Origin: Pollenia angustigena
Lineage: Eukaryota > Arthropoda > Insecta > Diptera > Polleniidae
Length of the DNA stretch: 64,000 nucleotides
Assembly (NCBI GenBank): GCA_930367215.1
Contig: OV884056.1
Coordinates: 233,235,127-233,299,126, forward strand
Reading direction: 5' to 3'
Part shown: piece by piece, positions 21,788-32,182 of the stretch
Layout of the letters: each line of letters opens with the position of its first letter
Numbering within the stretch: the stretch's first letter is position 1
Position numbers and translations under genes: made by a program
The notes under the pieces: generated by a model
Database searches by the model: none
Told to the model about the DNA's origin: nothing
Seen by the model: the letters and a program-made list of their open reading frames with translations, nothing else

Positions 21788-23091
21788 AAGGGTGGTTAAA
21801 TTGTAAGGGCCGATGTTGAGTGTGAACCACACCTAAACGCCAAGTTTTTTTCCGAACTTTATTTGACATTTCTCTATTTCAGACTTACTCAATTTGAACC
21901 ATGGAGAGATACACAATCCAACAACATGCTAAAGTTATCCAGACTTATTATGAAAATGGGCGTTCAAATCAAAATGCATATCGTGCACTTCGTGATTTTT
22001 TTGGTCAATTTGATCGTCCAAATGTGCGTACAATCGCAAAAATCGTGGAAAAATTCGAGCAAACCGGGTCTGTAGAAGATGTGAGAACACCAGTGCATGC
22101 TCGTACAGCTCGTACTGCAGAAAATATTGCTGCTGTTCGCGATAGTGTGGCTGAAGAGCCGTCCACCTCAACTCGTCGTCGTGCCCAACAATTGCACCTC
22201 TCACGCTCGTCGTTGATGAACATTATGCATAAAGACTTGCATTTACACGCTTACAAGGTGCAATTGGCTCAAGAACTAAAGCCTCTTGACCATTCCAAAC
22301 GTCGTGAATGGGCAGAATGGTGGCAAGAAATGGCAACAGTGGATGATCAATTTTCGAAGAAAATCATCTTCAGTGATGAGGCACATTTTCACCTCAGTGG
22401 ATTCGTCAATAAACAGAATTGCCGCATTTGGGCGAATGAGAATCCAAGAGTGATTGTCGAAAAACCAATGCACCCACAAAGAGTAACTGTTTGGTGCGGT
22501 TTATGGGCTGGCGGCATCATCGGGCCGTATTTTTTCCAAAATGAGGCCGGTCAGGCAGTTACTGTGAATGGTGTTCGCTATCGTGAGATGATAACGAGCT
22601 TTTTATAGCCCGAATTGGAAGATATGGATGTGGACGATATCTGGTTTCAGCAGGACGGTGCCACTTGCCACACAGCTAACGAAACAATGGCTCTTTTGCG
22701 CAACAAATTCAATGGCCGTGTTATCTCACGTAATGGCGATGTCAATTGGCCGCTAAGATCATGTGATTTGACACCGTTGGACTTTTTTCTTTGGGGTTAT
22801 TTGAAAGAAAGGGTGTACGTCGATAAGCCAGCAACAATTCAAGAGCTAAAGGATGAGATAATTCGGCACATTAACGGCATAGAACCTCCATTATTCCTCA
22901 GGGTCATCGAAAATTTGGACCATCGGATGGAGGTGTGCCGCCGTGGTCGCGGCGCTCATTTGGCCGATATTTTGTTCCATACATAATTGAGTAATACCAA
23001 TATATCATAATAAAATAAAATTACACTAATTGCCTAAATAGTTTGTGTTTTATTCAAAATCAATATCGGCCCTTGAAATTTAACCACCCTT
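21788..23091 (+). mobile_element. mariner transposon of DD41D (rosa-like) type, 1304 bp
   Basis: Imperfect terminal inverted repeats of about 31 bp (AAGGGTGGTTAAATT… at both ends, GGGCCGATNTTGA inside) are flanked by TA at 21786-21787 and 23092-23093. The single transposase frame runs 21901-22986. Only a handful of mismatches between ends and one stop codon in the gene point to a recent arrival. Its nesting in a MITE gives relative age. Confidence 0.95.
21901..22986 (+). pseudogene. mariner transposase, DD41D type, one nonsense codon
   Basis: Role: cut-and-paste transposase acting in the nucleus on the TIRs. Seen: 361 codons from ATG 21901. The N-terminal helix-turn-helix DNA-binding region covers about residues 3-110 (YTIQQHAKVIQTYYENG, RPNVRTIAKIVEKFEQTGSV). 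The catalytic core has Asp159 in FSDEAHFHLSG, Asp252 in WFQQDGATCHT and Asp294 in SCDLTPLDFFLWG. There are 41 residues between the last two Asp, which defines DD41D. The C-terminus is GAHLADILFHT. The only break is TAG at 22606-22608 (codon 236), in the linker between the first and second catalytic Asp. Known: mariner transposases are about 330-360 residues, so length is complete. The start is chosen for its position 113 bp from the TIR and full HTH. Product would be truncated and inactive unless the stop is read through. Confidence 0.93.
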
Positions 23092-23370
23092 TATAATGTA
23101 TAGAATAAGTCATTTTTGGCTTGGACGAGAATCATTTTTTGGTTCAACCCATATTTAGTAAATAATTCTTTCCGTGTAATACAAAAATATTAACACGTAG
23201 TTTTCTTTATAAACTACGCATTAAATATTGCTGTGGAAATTTTTATTATTTACTCCAAGGTCCATTGAAAAGGTATGCGCAAGAAGCCTGATGATCATTG
23301 TTTATATTCTTTTTAGCTGTCAAAAGTGGTTTACATTTTGCTTACATGTGCATGTATATGTTTGTTTACG

Positions 23371-23562
23371 CCCTGCAAATAATAGGACCAGTCCAAACAC
23401 GCGTGTAAAGAGTAGTCCACAAAGGACCAGGACTAGTCCAAAACTAACCCAAACGTATGGAAAAACCTGGTCTATTTAACATTACGATGTCCTAGGAGAG
23501 GACCATATAACCCACTTTTGGACCACTAAAATGGATCAGGTGGTCCAATTTTATTTGCAGGG
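23371..23562. mobile_element. MITE with CCCTGCAAATAA ends, copy 1
   Basis: CCCTGCAAATAATAGGACCA at left and TTTTATTTGCAGGG at right, 192 bp. Internal phrases (GGACTAGTCC, GGTCTATTTAACATTACGAT) recur inverted in copy 2 next door. Confidence 0.8.
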
Positions 23563-23590
23563 CGTTTATTGTTTTTTAAAACGCATACTT

Positions 23591-23964
23591 CCCTGCAAAT
23601 AAAATTGGACCACCTGATCCATTTTGATGAAATGGACTACTCCATGGACTGGTCCGATGTAATGCAAGCATGGACCATGCCATTGTTAAAAAGTGTTTGT
23701 AGTGAGACGACATGTCTTCGTTTTTTAACGACATGCTTTCGTTTTTAAACGACTTCAAAACTAATCCTCCTGAGTATACCATGAAGTAGTTTTTAAACTA
23801 CTCCTTAGTGGTCCAAAGATGGGTTATATGGTCCTCTCCTAGGACATTGTAACGTTAAATAGACCAGGTTTTTTCCATACGTTTGGGTTACTTTTGGACT
23901 AGTCCTGGTCCCTTGTGGACTACTCTTTACACGCGTGTTTGGACTGGTCCTATTATTTGCAGGG
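23591..23964. mobile_element. MITE with CCCTGCAAATAA ends, copy 2, inverted relative to copy 1
   Basis: CCCTGCAAATAAAATTGG to TATTATTTGCAGGG, 374 bp, only 28 bp after copy 1. It has an extra middle part (GACATGTCTTCGTTTTTTAACG, GAGTAGTTT…) that reappears diverged at 29185-29470. Outside both copies, AGCTGTCAAAA (23310) and TTTTGACAGCT (24035) pair, so the whole locus is palindromic. Confidence 0.8.
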
Positions 23965-24213
23965 TTACGTTAATGGTATGCCACACATACACGTTTTTTC
24001 CTTTTGCTTGGTATATGTGGTAGGTAGTAAGTTTTTGACAGCTAAAAAGAAATTTTACACAAACAAAATACGTGTCGTTTTTTGTTTTTGTACAAGTAAG
24101 CAGACCTGATAGATGGGCCTTGATTTACTCTATTTCTTTTGTGTAATTTTGTTGGTAAACATATTTTATAAAAACAATATCTATGTTAATAGATTAAGCT
24201 TAGAAATATTGTT

Positions 24214-24336
24214 AGTGCTGATTGACACGTCTACAAGTCTTGAGTTTTTAGAAGAGAGAGAAAAAGAAATGAATTCCTTTTTCTCCTGAAAACTCATGGC
24301 TTGACGGCTAAAACTTGAAGCGTGTGAATCAGCACT
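24214..24336. mobile_element. Hairpin MITE, 123 bp
   Basis: AGTGCTGATTGACACG…CAAGTCTTGAGTTTTTAG pairs with complement segments ending GTGTGAATCAGCACT. No coding frame. Confidence 0.65.
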
Positions 24337-26135
24337 TGTTGTTGAAATACAGAGCCATATCTCGAATAAAAAAAAAAAAAAAATTTAAGGCGCAGTTATT
24401 AAAAACTTAGACTATTGTTGTTTTATAAAACTATTTTGTTTGATTTGTGTGTGTGTTTTTTTTTTATTTATTTTAAAGAAATGCTACATCTGTTTTTGTT
24501 AAAAGAAAACAAAGCAACAACGTAAATACTTATTATTTTTGAATTATAAAACAATATGCTCAAAGTATATTTATTACAAGTAGATACATGCAAGTGATCA
24601 GCTGTTCAGTTGTTTTATTTTCGATATTGTCAAAATTTGCTTACATTTTAGTGCGCCATGATTTTTTTTTTTGTTTTCTTTATGCTTGGCTGTTTGACAT
24701 TATCGAATGTTTTTGCACAAACAAAATGAATGTTGTTTTTTTTTATTGTTGATTTGTTGTAGACTTGCATGTACTTGGTATAAATATACTTTGAATATGC
24801 TCTAGAAATTTAAAACTTTGTGGGCACTATTGCTGTTTAATTTTGCATTACCATGTAAAATAGTATTGAAATTGTAGCAAACAAAAAGGTATCCCATAAT
24901 ATTCGGCTATGCCAGATCTTATTTACCCTTCACCATGGTGCGATTAAAATAAAAAATGAAACCTTGCATAACCGCACAGTTACTGTCGATGTGTTTTGTC
25001 GGGTTATGAGAGATGCTCTTATGAGAGATGAAAAGTTCAAATATTTTATTTCATAATAATACATTTCATTGATTACATTCTTGTTGAAAAAAGTTATTTA
25101 GAATAGAATTCTTTAACTTGGACCGGTTCAATTTGAGCTGTTGAAATTCAAAATTACTTTTAACACATTCGATGTGTTGAAATGCGATAAAGTCGTCTGT
25201 CGCAAAATTCTTCGCACGGACAATTTGGTTTAATGTTCTATCATAAGTTTAGCCGCCACTGTTAAAGTACGGAATATGCAACCCGGAAAAGTAACCGGTG
25301 TTATTTTTTCCATTTACAATATTTTATTATACATTATTTATGCACTTGTCATATATATTTGACCATTTGTAAATTTTACATCCGGTCTTTCTTTTTTTTT
25401 TACAAATAATCGCCTTTTGAACCACAAGTAGTTGCGCACAACGTGCCTCATATTCTAAAATTGAAAAGTTGGTGGTTTGAAACCAAAAAGTAAGATAAAA
25501 TAACTTAGTTTAATTTATAATTGTAAGCTTGAATTTAATATTATCTCTTAAATTTAAGGCATTAAAACAAAAGCAATAAAGAAATAATTGAATTTCATCA
25601 AATTTGACCTGTGTTGTTAATCTCATCGAGCCATCACGAACTACTATTGTAAACAATAAGAATTTATGGAATCACTTCATTATTTCGTGTTCAGACTGAC
25701 TTATCTCCACAACTGCGCTTGAGCTTAAAATATATAATATAGTCACTTTCAGTGTAGACGCCCTCTTCAACTTTTCAAAGCAATTTGATTGACCGAGCAG
25801 TTCTTTATAATTTGCATTCGCTGCAAGTGAAATGTCACCCTTGGCATCAAATTCCATAAGATTATAAATAGCTCATGAGAATTTAGCTTTTCAAAATCCT
25901 ACAGAATAGTCTAAAGCAGACAACACAAACTAAACATACAACTTCTCCAAATAAACCGCAATTTCTTTGCCATCTCAACACATGAAGAACCACCAATTAA
26001 ATTGTCATTACCACAAATATGAAACAGAATTGCAAAGATAAGAATTTCTAATAAAATGCAACTCTTGTTGATGTATTTAAACGTTTATGAGAAATATTTT
26101 GAAAAACTAATTTTGTACCATTATCTCCAAATAAG
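24337..26135. other. AT-rich stretch without recognised gene
   Basis: Poly(A) at 24366-24385, several poly(T) runs. A 61-residue minus frame at 25857-25672 has no recognisable motif. Nothing else can be supported up to the LINE start. Confidence 0.45.
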
Positions 26136-27605
26136 ATGCTTTTCGTTATCTCAGTCTATTATCCATCGGGAAATAACTGTGGTTTCTTTAAATCGAAACT
26201 CTTAAAACTTTTTCAATCACTAAATCTTGAAAGTATGGAAAATTATTTTATCATGGCTGGGGACCTAAATGGAAAGCACACTAGTTGGAAAAATTCAATT
26301 TCAAATACTAAAGGGAATCATTTGAAAGAATGGATTGATGAAAACGAAATAAGATATAGATGCAAACTATATGCGACATGTACACCCTCATATCCACGGT
26401 GTGGATCGTTTTTAGATGTATGTATAATTGATTCAAGACTGGCAATTCATAAGGTCAATGATTCCATAAATTGCCTTGAGGCACTTGACTATGACAGCGA
26501 TCACAACGCTGTTAAAATTAAAATATTAGGGGTTGAAAATGATCACCCAATCACATTCATCATCGAATCTCATAAAACTAAATTCAATTTTAGGAAAACA
26601 AATTGGAATAAATTCCAAAATTGTTTAATAAGGGAAACGAATGAGAATTTCATAATACCGGGTGACAGAAACTTGAGTAATACGGAAATATACTTTTGTT
26701 TACGTGAATTGAATGACTATATTATAAAGGCCATGGATATGTCAATCCCGAGGTATAAGTCGCATGATTCAACTCAAAAATTCACCAATTCGATTTTTAA
26801 GAAACTTCAGTCAGAAAAAAGTAAAATTGTGACCTTGATAAAACGAGTTAATAGGTTAGAAGCCTTTTTAACAAAAACTGAACTTAATGTACTTAAGGCG
26901 AAACTAAAACTAATTAAAAAACTTTTGAACGATAATTTTGCGATTTCCGAAAACAATCATTTTCAAGAGAAACTTGGGCAAATTAGTCCAAGAGACAGCT
27001 CTAACATGTTTAATGAAGTCAAGAAGCGGTTCAAAATGAAACAGCCTTCTGCGTTAAATGTTCTCAGAATTCCTTTTGAGGATGAAAGATTATTAAGGAA
27101 CGCTGGTATTGACCCTATAGATTTAGAAAGGGAAAATTGCAATAATAATTACTTAATTATCGAAGAGGTACAAAAGTTGAATACAATTGGTTCATTTCTG
27201 GAATCGGTTCATTCTTTTAAGGAGATTGATCCAGATAACAATGTACATATAGAAGTAAATCATTGTTTCACTGAATTTTTAGAAGAGAAAAATCGGTACG
27301 AATGCAATGACTCAACCATAACGACATTTTCAGCATCGAAAATGGCAGACGATTTTAAACAATCTCAGCTCGATAATTTTTTTATACCTAAAGATAGTGT
27401 TTTATCAATTTTTAAAGGGCTAAGGCCAAAACTATCAGCTGGGGTTGATAATATACCCAACATGATTCTGCGTAATATACCAGAAAATTTAATGTCTACC
27501 CAGCAAAAACTTACATTGCAAAGTAATGAGTTAAAAAGCTAATATAACGACTCTTCACTACTTATACATCGGCATTTTAACTCATTATTTTAACACGGTG
27601 ATGTC

Positions 27606-27740
27606 ATTGGAGGCAAGTACTTACCACCCTCGCTTACAAATAGGGAGTTAAATAAGTCATTACCACATTCGCTTACAAATAGGGACTTAAATAAGTTATT
27701 ACTCCGATGTCACCAAAATTACAACTAACATGTCATGACT
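27606..27740 (+). repeat. 135-bp direct repeat, left copy (partner 28019-28153)
   Basis: From ATTGGAGGCAAGTACTTACC to AACATGTCATGACT; the partner at 28019-28153 differs at only about two or three positions. Each copy itself holds two CGCTTACAAATAGGGA units. The pair brackets a 278-bp SINE-like segment. Confidence 0.9.
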
Positions 27741-28018
27741 TTAAAAAAATTTTTTTTTATTATTTTTTTTAAATTATTTTTTTCTATTTTTTCGTATTTT
27801 ATTTTACTTTACTTTATGTTTTTTTTTTCTATTTTTCTTATTTTATTTTACTTTTTTTTATTTTTTATTTTTTTTTTTTGTCTCTGGCGGGATTCGATCG
27901 CGCAACCTCGGTGCTGATAGACTAGCTCACTACCAGCTAGTCTACCGGGGCAGTGTAGTTTTTGTATAAAAAAACGATGTTTTTTACTCAATTAAGAGCG
28001 TAAATATGAGATTAAATT
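27741..28018 (-). mobile_element. tRNA-derived SINE with poly(A) tail
   Basis: On the minus strand a tRNA-like head (CCCGGTAGACTAGCTGGTAG, A box; CGATCGAATCCCGCC, B box) at about 27957-27880 is followed by an A-rich tail, seen as T-runs at 27740-27880 on the given strand. About 60 bp precede the head. It is flanked by 135-bp direct repeats, far longer than a normal SINE duplication. Confidence 0.65.
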
Positions 28019-28732
28019 ATTGGAGGCAACTACTTACCACCCTCGCTTACAAATAGGGAGTTAAATAAGTCATTACCACATTCGCTTACAAATAGGGACT
28101 TAAATAACTTATTACTCCGATGTCACCAAAATTACAACTAACATGTCATGACTATAAAATTTTAGTACAGCATAATTTTTCATATTCAAATTTATTACAA
28201 ATTGTTTTTTATTTATAATAAAAAAAAAACAAATTGTAAGAACAAATATTTTAAATCAATTTGTATTAGATTTGAAAAAACTTCAACCGTAGATGCATTT
28301 TATTACGAATGAATTATAAATTTCGTTAATCAACTCATACACAAGTACTTAGGTATCAGATTATATGTCAGCCATTTCCAAACTACTTCTATGTAATGCA
28401 GATGGTATGAAGTAGTCATTGAAAAGTAAGTTGTTCAGTAATGGCAAGTCATTACCAAGTTTTTGCTGGGTAAGTATGGAATTCTTTTTAATAACATGTT
28501 GAATAATGCTTACTTTCCTCGTGCTTGGAAGCAAGCGAAGGTGATAATTTTACCTAAAAAGGATAGAGATACAAGCAATCCGAAAAATCTTCGGGCTATT
28601 AGCTTGCTTCCAAACATTAGCAAAGTATTTGAAGTCTGTATCAATATTAAAATCGTGAAGTTTTGCGAGGACAAAAACATAGTTAGTGAAAAACAATTCG
28701 GATTCAAGTATAAACATTCAACGATACATGCA

Positions 28733-29785
28733 CACAGAAAACAAATTGGTTGGGAAACGGTTGCAGTAATAAAATATTGATCAAGTAACATGATTTATTA
28801 TTGCAACTATTAAAAATGTAAAGGTCTAACAGATTTTTAATTCTCTTGATTATAAAAATGATGTTCCAACTGAAATATAATTCCTTTCTTTTATTAGTAA
28901 TGATAACCAATTTAATTAAGTTCTAAAAATTAGTACAAATGGATAGAATCACAACCGAATTTAATATAGGGCAATACTGAATATTGGTCATTGCAATCAA
29001 TAATTTGCTTTCGTTAATAAATTTTGTAATATAAATGATTATTCATTTATTGCAGCTAATTATTGATTGTTGGAATAGATCCAATTCGAGTACAACAAAT
29101 GAAAATATAATTATTCGGAATTCACAACCAATAAATAGTTAAAAGCCCCAATTGCTTACTAAATTTTCTGTCAAAACATTATTATTTTGATCCTGGACTT
29201 GTCCAATGTAGTGCAAGTATGGACCATGTCATTATTAAAAAGAGTTTGCAGTGAAACGACATGTCTTCGTTTTTTAACGACATGTTTTCGTTTTGAAACG
29301 ATTTCAAAGCTAATCCTCTGGAGTATAGCATGGAGAAGTTTTAAGACTTCCCCTTTGTAATGCAAGCTGGGTTTTATGGTCCTGCCCTAGGACATCGTAC
29401 TGTAAAATAACCCATTTTTTCATTCATTGAGATTACCATTGGACAAGTCCTTGCCCCTTATGGGCTACATTTGACCGGTTAAAAAAAATATATTGATAAC
29501 GACAATCAAATCTCTTGTTATGAACACCAATTATGTGTTTATTCAGTTGCACCTATCATTTATTCGGGTATAACCACAATTTTGTTTCTAATAATCATAC
29601 TAACAACTAACAATATCTGTTTTTATGACTGATAGTGTACTAAAATTCAAATGTTGCTATCAAACCTGTTATGCTAAGCAACACAATTTTCAGTAATTGG
29701 AACCGAACTGTGTGATAGTACATGCAACCGACGAAATTCGGTTGGCGCCAAATTCGGTTGTGATCACGAATCTGTTTTCTCTGTG
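28733..29785. mobile_element. 1053-bp TIR element inside the LINE, TGCA duplication
   Basis: CACAGAAAAC at the left and GTTTTCTCTGTG at the right, flanked by TGCA at 28729-28732 and 29786-29789. Inner pairs ACCAAT/GGTTG and repeated CAACCGAATT motifs lie near both ends. A diverged copy of the CCCTGC-type MITE interior is nested at 29185-29470. No transposase. Confidence 0.75.
29185..29470. repeat. Diverged relative of the 23591-23964 MITE interior
   Basis: GACATGTCTTCGTTTTTTAA, AGCTAATCCTC, GTCCTGCCCTAGGACATCGT and GGACAAGTCC follow the same order as 23690-23910. The CCCTGC tips are missing. Confidence 0.7.
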
Positions 29786-29903
29786 TGCAATTCATTTGCT
29801 TGTTTCAAATGTTCAATGGAACCTAAATAAATCGTTATATACTGGTGCCTGTTTAGTGGACTTCGAAAAAGCTTTCGATAGTATTTGGATACCAGGGGTC
29901 TAA

Positions 29904-30550
29904 TCACCGCATACGATATCGAGCAAAATTGATCGAAATTTTTTATTTTGGTATCATGAAACTCGATATCGAATGAATTTGAAATAATAGCATTCGATAT
30001 CGAAAAACTCGATATTACATTTATCGAGTTTTCATTCGATACATCAGTGTCTATTAGACTGGTCGCATCTTGTATGGGATTTTTTTTTTTTTTTTTAATT
30101 TAAATGTTTGCGCTACTTTAAATATGAGGTTTGGTGTAAGAAATCAAGTCCTAATTTTTCAGCTCAATCCGACGGTGCCTAGTTGTGCCAAGTGGGGCTC
30201 ACAGTTCCCCATATGATAAAAAAAAACATCTATTCAATCCGATACTAGATGAAAAGCCGGTCTTAAAGACCGAAAATCGAAAATCTGGCTTCGTTACGAT
30301 CTTCCGCAGAGAAAATACTTTAAGTATGCCAAATTTCAGCTTCCTATGTCTTCAGATGGCTTCAGAAAGTTGCGGAAAGAATAGGACATACATGCAAACA
30401 TCCTGACATACTAAGAAATTATATATTGTATAGATAGATTAAAGTATTTGCAGTTTAATATTTTAGTATGATACGAAAGAAAGATTTTTAACTAATTTTA
30501 ACTAATTCGGGGTCGCTGAATCCAGTGGTGCTAGCCGTTTTTTTAGGTTA
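29904..30550. other. Non-genic; ATCGATATCGA-rich patch and satellite flank
   Basis: TTCGATATCGA-type palindromes recur about six times at 29918-30035. From 30060 on, phrases such as GGGGTCGCTGAATCC lead into the 161-bp tandem array. No coding motif. Confidence 0.5.
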
Positions 30551-31035
30551 GCTTTAGTTTTCGAGATATACCGTTATTTCGAAAATTAAGGATGTTGCAC
30601 AACATATGTTCGCGCAACTCAAAAACGCTTTAGCTTATTGAAAAACTAAAAAAAACCGAAATTCGGCAATAAAATTTACTTTAAGAAAGTTAAAACTTTT
30701 TTCTTAATATTGGCTTTGGTTTTCGAGATATACCGTTATTTCGAAAATTAGGGAAGTTGCACAACATATGTTCGCGTAACTCAAAAACGCTTTAGTTTAT
30801 TGAAAAACAAAAAAAAACGAAATTCCGCAATAAAATTTACTTTAAGAAAGTTAAAACTTTTTTCTTCATATTGGCTTTGGTTTTCGAGATATACCGTTAT
30901 TTCGAAAATTAAGGATGTTGCACAACATATGTTCGCGTAACTCAAAAACGCTTTAGCTTATTGAAAAACTAAAAAAAACCGAAATTCCGCAATAAAATTT
31001 ACTTTAAGAAAGGTAAAATGTTTTTCTTATATGCG
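30551..31035 (+). repeat. Satellite-like tandem array, three units of about 161 bp
   Basis: GCTTT(A/G)GTTTTCGAGATATACC starts units at 30551, 30713 and 30874. Each contains CACAACATATGTTCGCG and AACTCAAAAACGCTTTAG and ends near AAGAAAG(T/G)TAAAA. Units are highly similar to each other. The last one fades at about 31035. Confidence 0.9.
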
Positions 31036-31315
31036 CAGTCGTTTTAGAAACATAATTTATTTTTCTGGAAAAAAAAATAATTTTTTTATTAAAATTTCGG
31101 AATTTTTGTTTTTAAAAATTCATAAAAAATTGAAAAATGGAGCTATGCTTCCAATTTTATAGAGTCATATAAAAAACAATATTGCAAACAAAACAAGCTA
31201 TAAATGATTAAAATCTGTTCACAACTTTTGATTTTATGTATTCACAAAAGACGAAAAATTTTAATTAATTTAAGAATTTTATTAAACCGCCATATGTGTA
31301 AAATTGAAATTCTGG

Positions 31316-31631
31316 CCTGTAACAATATCCAACAACCAACTCTGGATGAAGGCAAACCAGCAGCCTATAAGAACGGAAATAAGTAAGCGGAAATGGAGTT
31401 GGATAGGTCACACCCTCCGTAAACCAGACGATGATATTGCCATAAAATGCCTAGATTAGAACCCGCAGGGAAGCAGACGGGCCGGGAGACCAGCGCATAC
31501 CTGGAAGCGGAAACTGACAACAGAATTTTCGAGATTGCGCATGAAGTGGAACGAAGTCAAGCATCGAGCCGAAGGTCGAGATTATTATAACAACCTTGTT
31601 ATGGCCCTATGTTCCCTAGAGGAGGGAAAGG

Positions 31632-31635
<4 letters not shown>
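31316..31635 (+). pseudogene. RTE-type LINE, C-terminal remnant, copy 1
   Basis: Reading across a stop gives NNQLWMKANQQPIRTEISKR, KWSWIGHTLRKPDDDIAIK, NPQGSRRAGRPAHTWKRKL, MKWNEVKHRAEGRDYYNNLV and MALCSLEEGKEH. This is the C-terminal tail typical of RTE-like LINEs (QPI..EI..RKW.WIGHTLRK…GRP..TW). It ends directly in a TA microsatellite. Only the last ~100 residues are present, as expected of a 5'-truncated copy. Other copies: 42225-43640 and 58361-58870. Confidence 0.85.
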
Positions 31636-31668
<33 letters not shown>

Positions 31669-31680
31669 CATATATATATT
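31635..31680. repeat. (TA)n microsatellite, 3' tail of the RTE copy
   Basis: About 15 AT units followed by an interrupted second run. RTE elements commonly end in short tandem repeats rather than poly(A). The minus-strand copy at 58361 also ends in (TA)n at 58331-58351. Confidence 0.9.
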
Positions 31681-32136
31681 ATGCGTTTGTGCTGATGCAC
31701 ATACAAATATTGGTTTTACTAGACCTGCCTTTTAGTATACAGATCGATCGGCTTTGAAACGAGGCTATGTATCGATATCCGTCCATTCGGCTATGTGGTT
31801 GCCTGTCCATGTTATCTTCTGCGCAACGTACAGGTCACAGTTTTGAAAACAATTTTACGAAACACACATTTCAATTGTACCGAACCTTGTTAAAAATGGT
31901 GGGATTCGGTGCACAATTTCACAAAGTTCCCATACAAACATCTTTCCGAAAAAGCGTATAAATATTTAATAATAGCTCCCATACAAACACCATTATCGAA
32001 AAAAGCTTTACATGCCATAACTTCCACATACATAAATATTGATATAATATTTGGCGACGATATCCTTTCTAATAAATAGCTACTATGGAATGCAAAATTT
32101 TATACTGGTAGGTGCAAAACTGACCCTAGCTTTCGC

Positions 32137-32182
<46 letters not shown>

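Larger units (their letters stand above)
21660..23175. mobile_element. MITE interrupted by a mariner
   Basis: Ends CACGGAAAGAAGTTAATTTT and complement AATAATTCTTTCCGTG, flanked by TA at 21658-21659 and 23176-23177. The mariner at 21788-23091 sits inside; without it the MITE would be about 210 bp. The right half matches the short MITE at 11249-11363. Confidence 0.7.
27499..28470. mobile_element. 972-bp TIR element inside the LINE, TA duplication
   Basis: CCCAGCAAAAACTT at the left and AAGTTTTTGCTGGG at the right, flanked by TA at 27497-27498 and 28471-28472. Further inverted matches follow (GTAATGAGTT / AAGTCATTAC type). It contains a SINE-like insert between two 135-bp direct repeats. Removal of the element plus one TA keeps the LINE frame. 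Confidence 0.85.
26136..29903 (+). pseudogene. Non-LTR retrotransposon endonuclease-RT ORF split by two insertions
   Basis: Role: target-primed retrotransposition. Seen: 26136-27498 encodes the second half of an AP-like endonuclease (FIMAGDLNGKHTSW, GSFLDVCIID, YDSDHNAVKIKI), then a linker and the start of RT (LRPKLSAGVDNIPNMILRNI). 28473-28732 continues RT (YFPRAWKQAKVIILPKKDRD, AISLLPNISKVFE, EKQFGFKYKHST). 29790-29903 has LVDFEKAFDSIW. The inserts at 27499-28470 and 28733-29785 carry clean TA and TGCA duplications. The frames on either side differ by exactly the insert lengths, so the ORF was still open when they landed. The N-terminal endonuclease part is missing before 26136, and RT ends at 29903, so the FADD box is lost. 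Motifs fit the I/LOA/jockey group; clade not fixed. Confidence 0.85.

Noticed and set aside
23228..23479. 83-residue ORF rich in Thr/Arg/Pro
   Set aside because: Most of it is the CCCTGC MITE (repeated GGACCAG/ACTAGTCC motifs) read as protein.
27735..27917. 60-residue Phe-rich ORF
   Set aside because: It is a poly(T) tract, the poly(A) tail of the minus-strand SINE, read as protein.
29918..30035. ATTCGATATCGA cluster as a transcription-factor binding array
   Set aside because: It adjoins TE ends and a satellite. Simple palindrome expansion explains it, and no nearby gene could use it.
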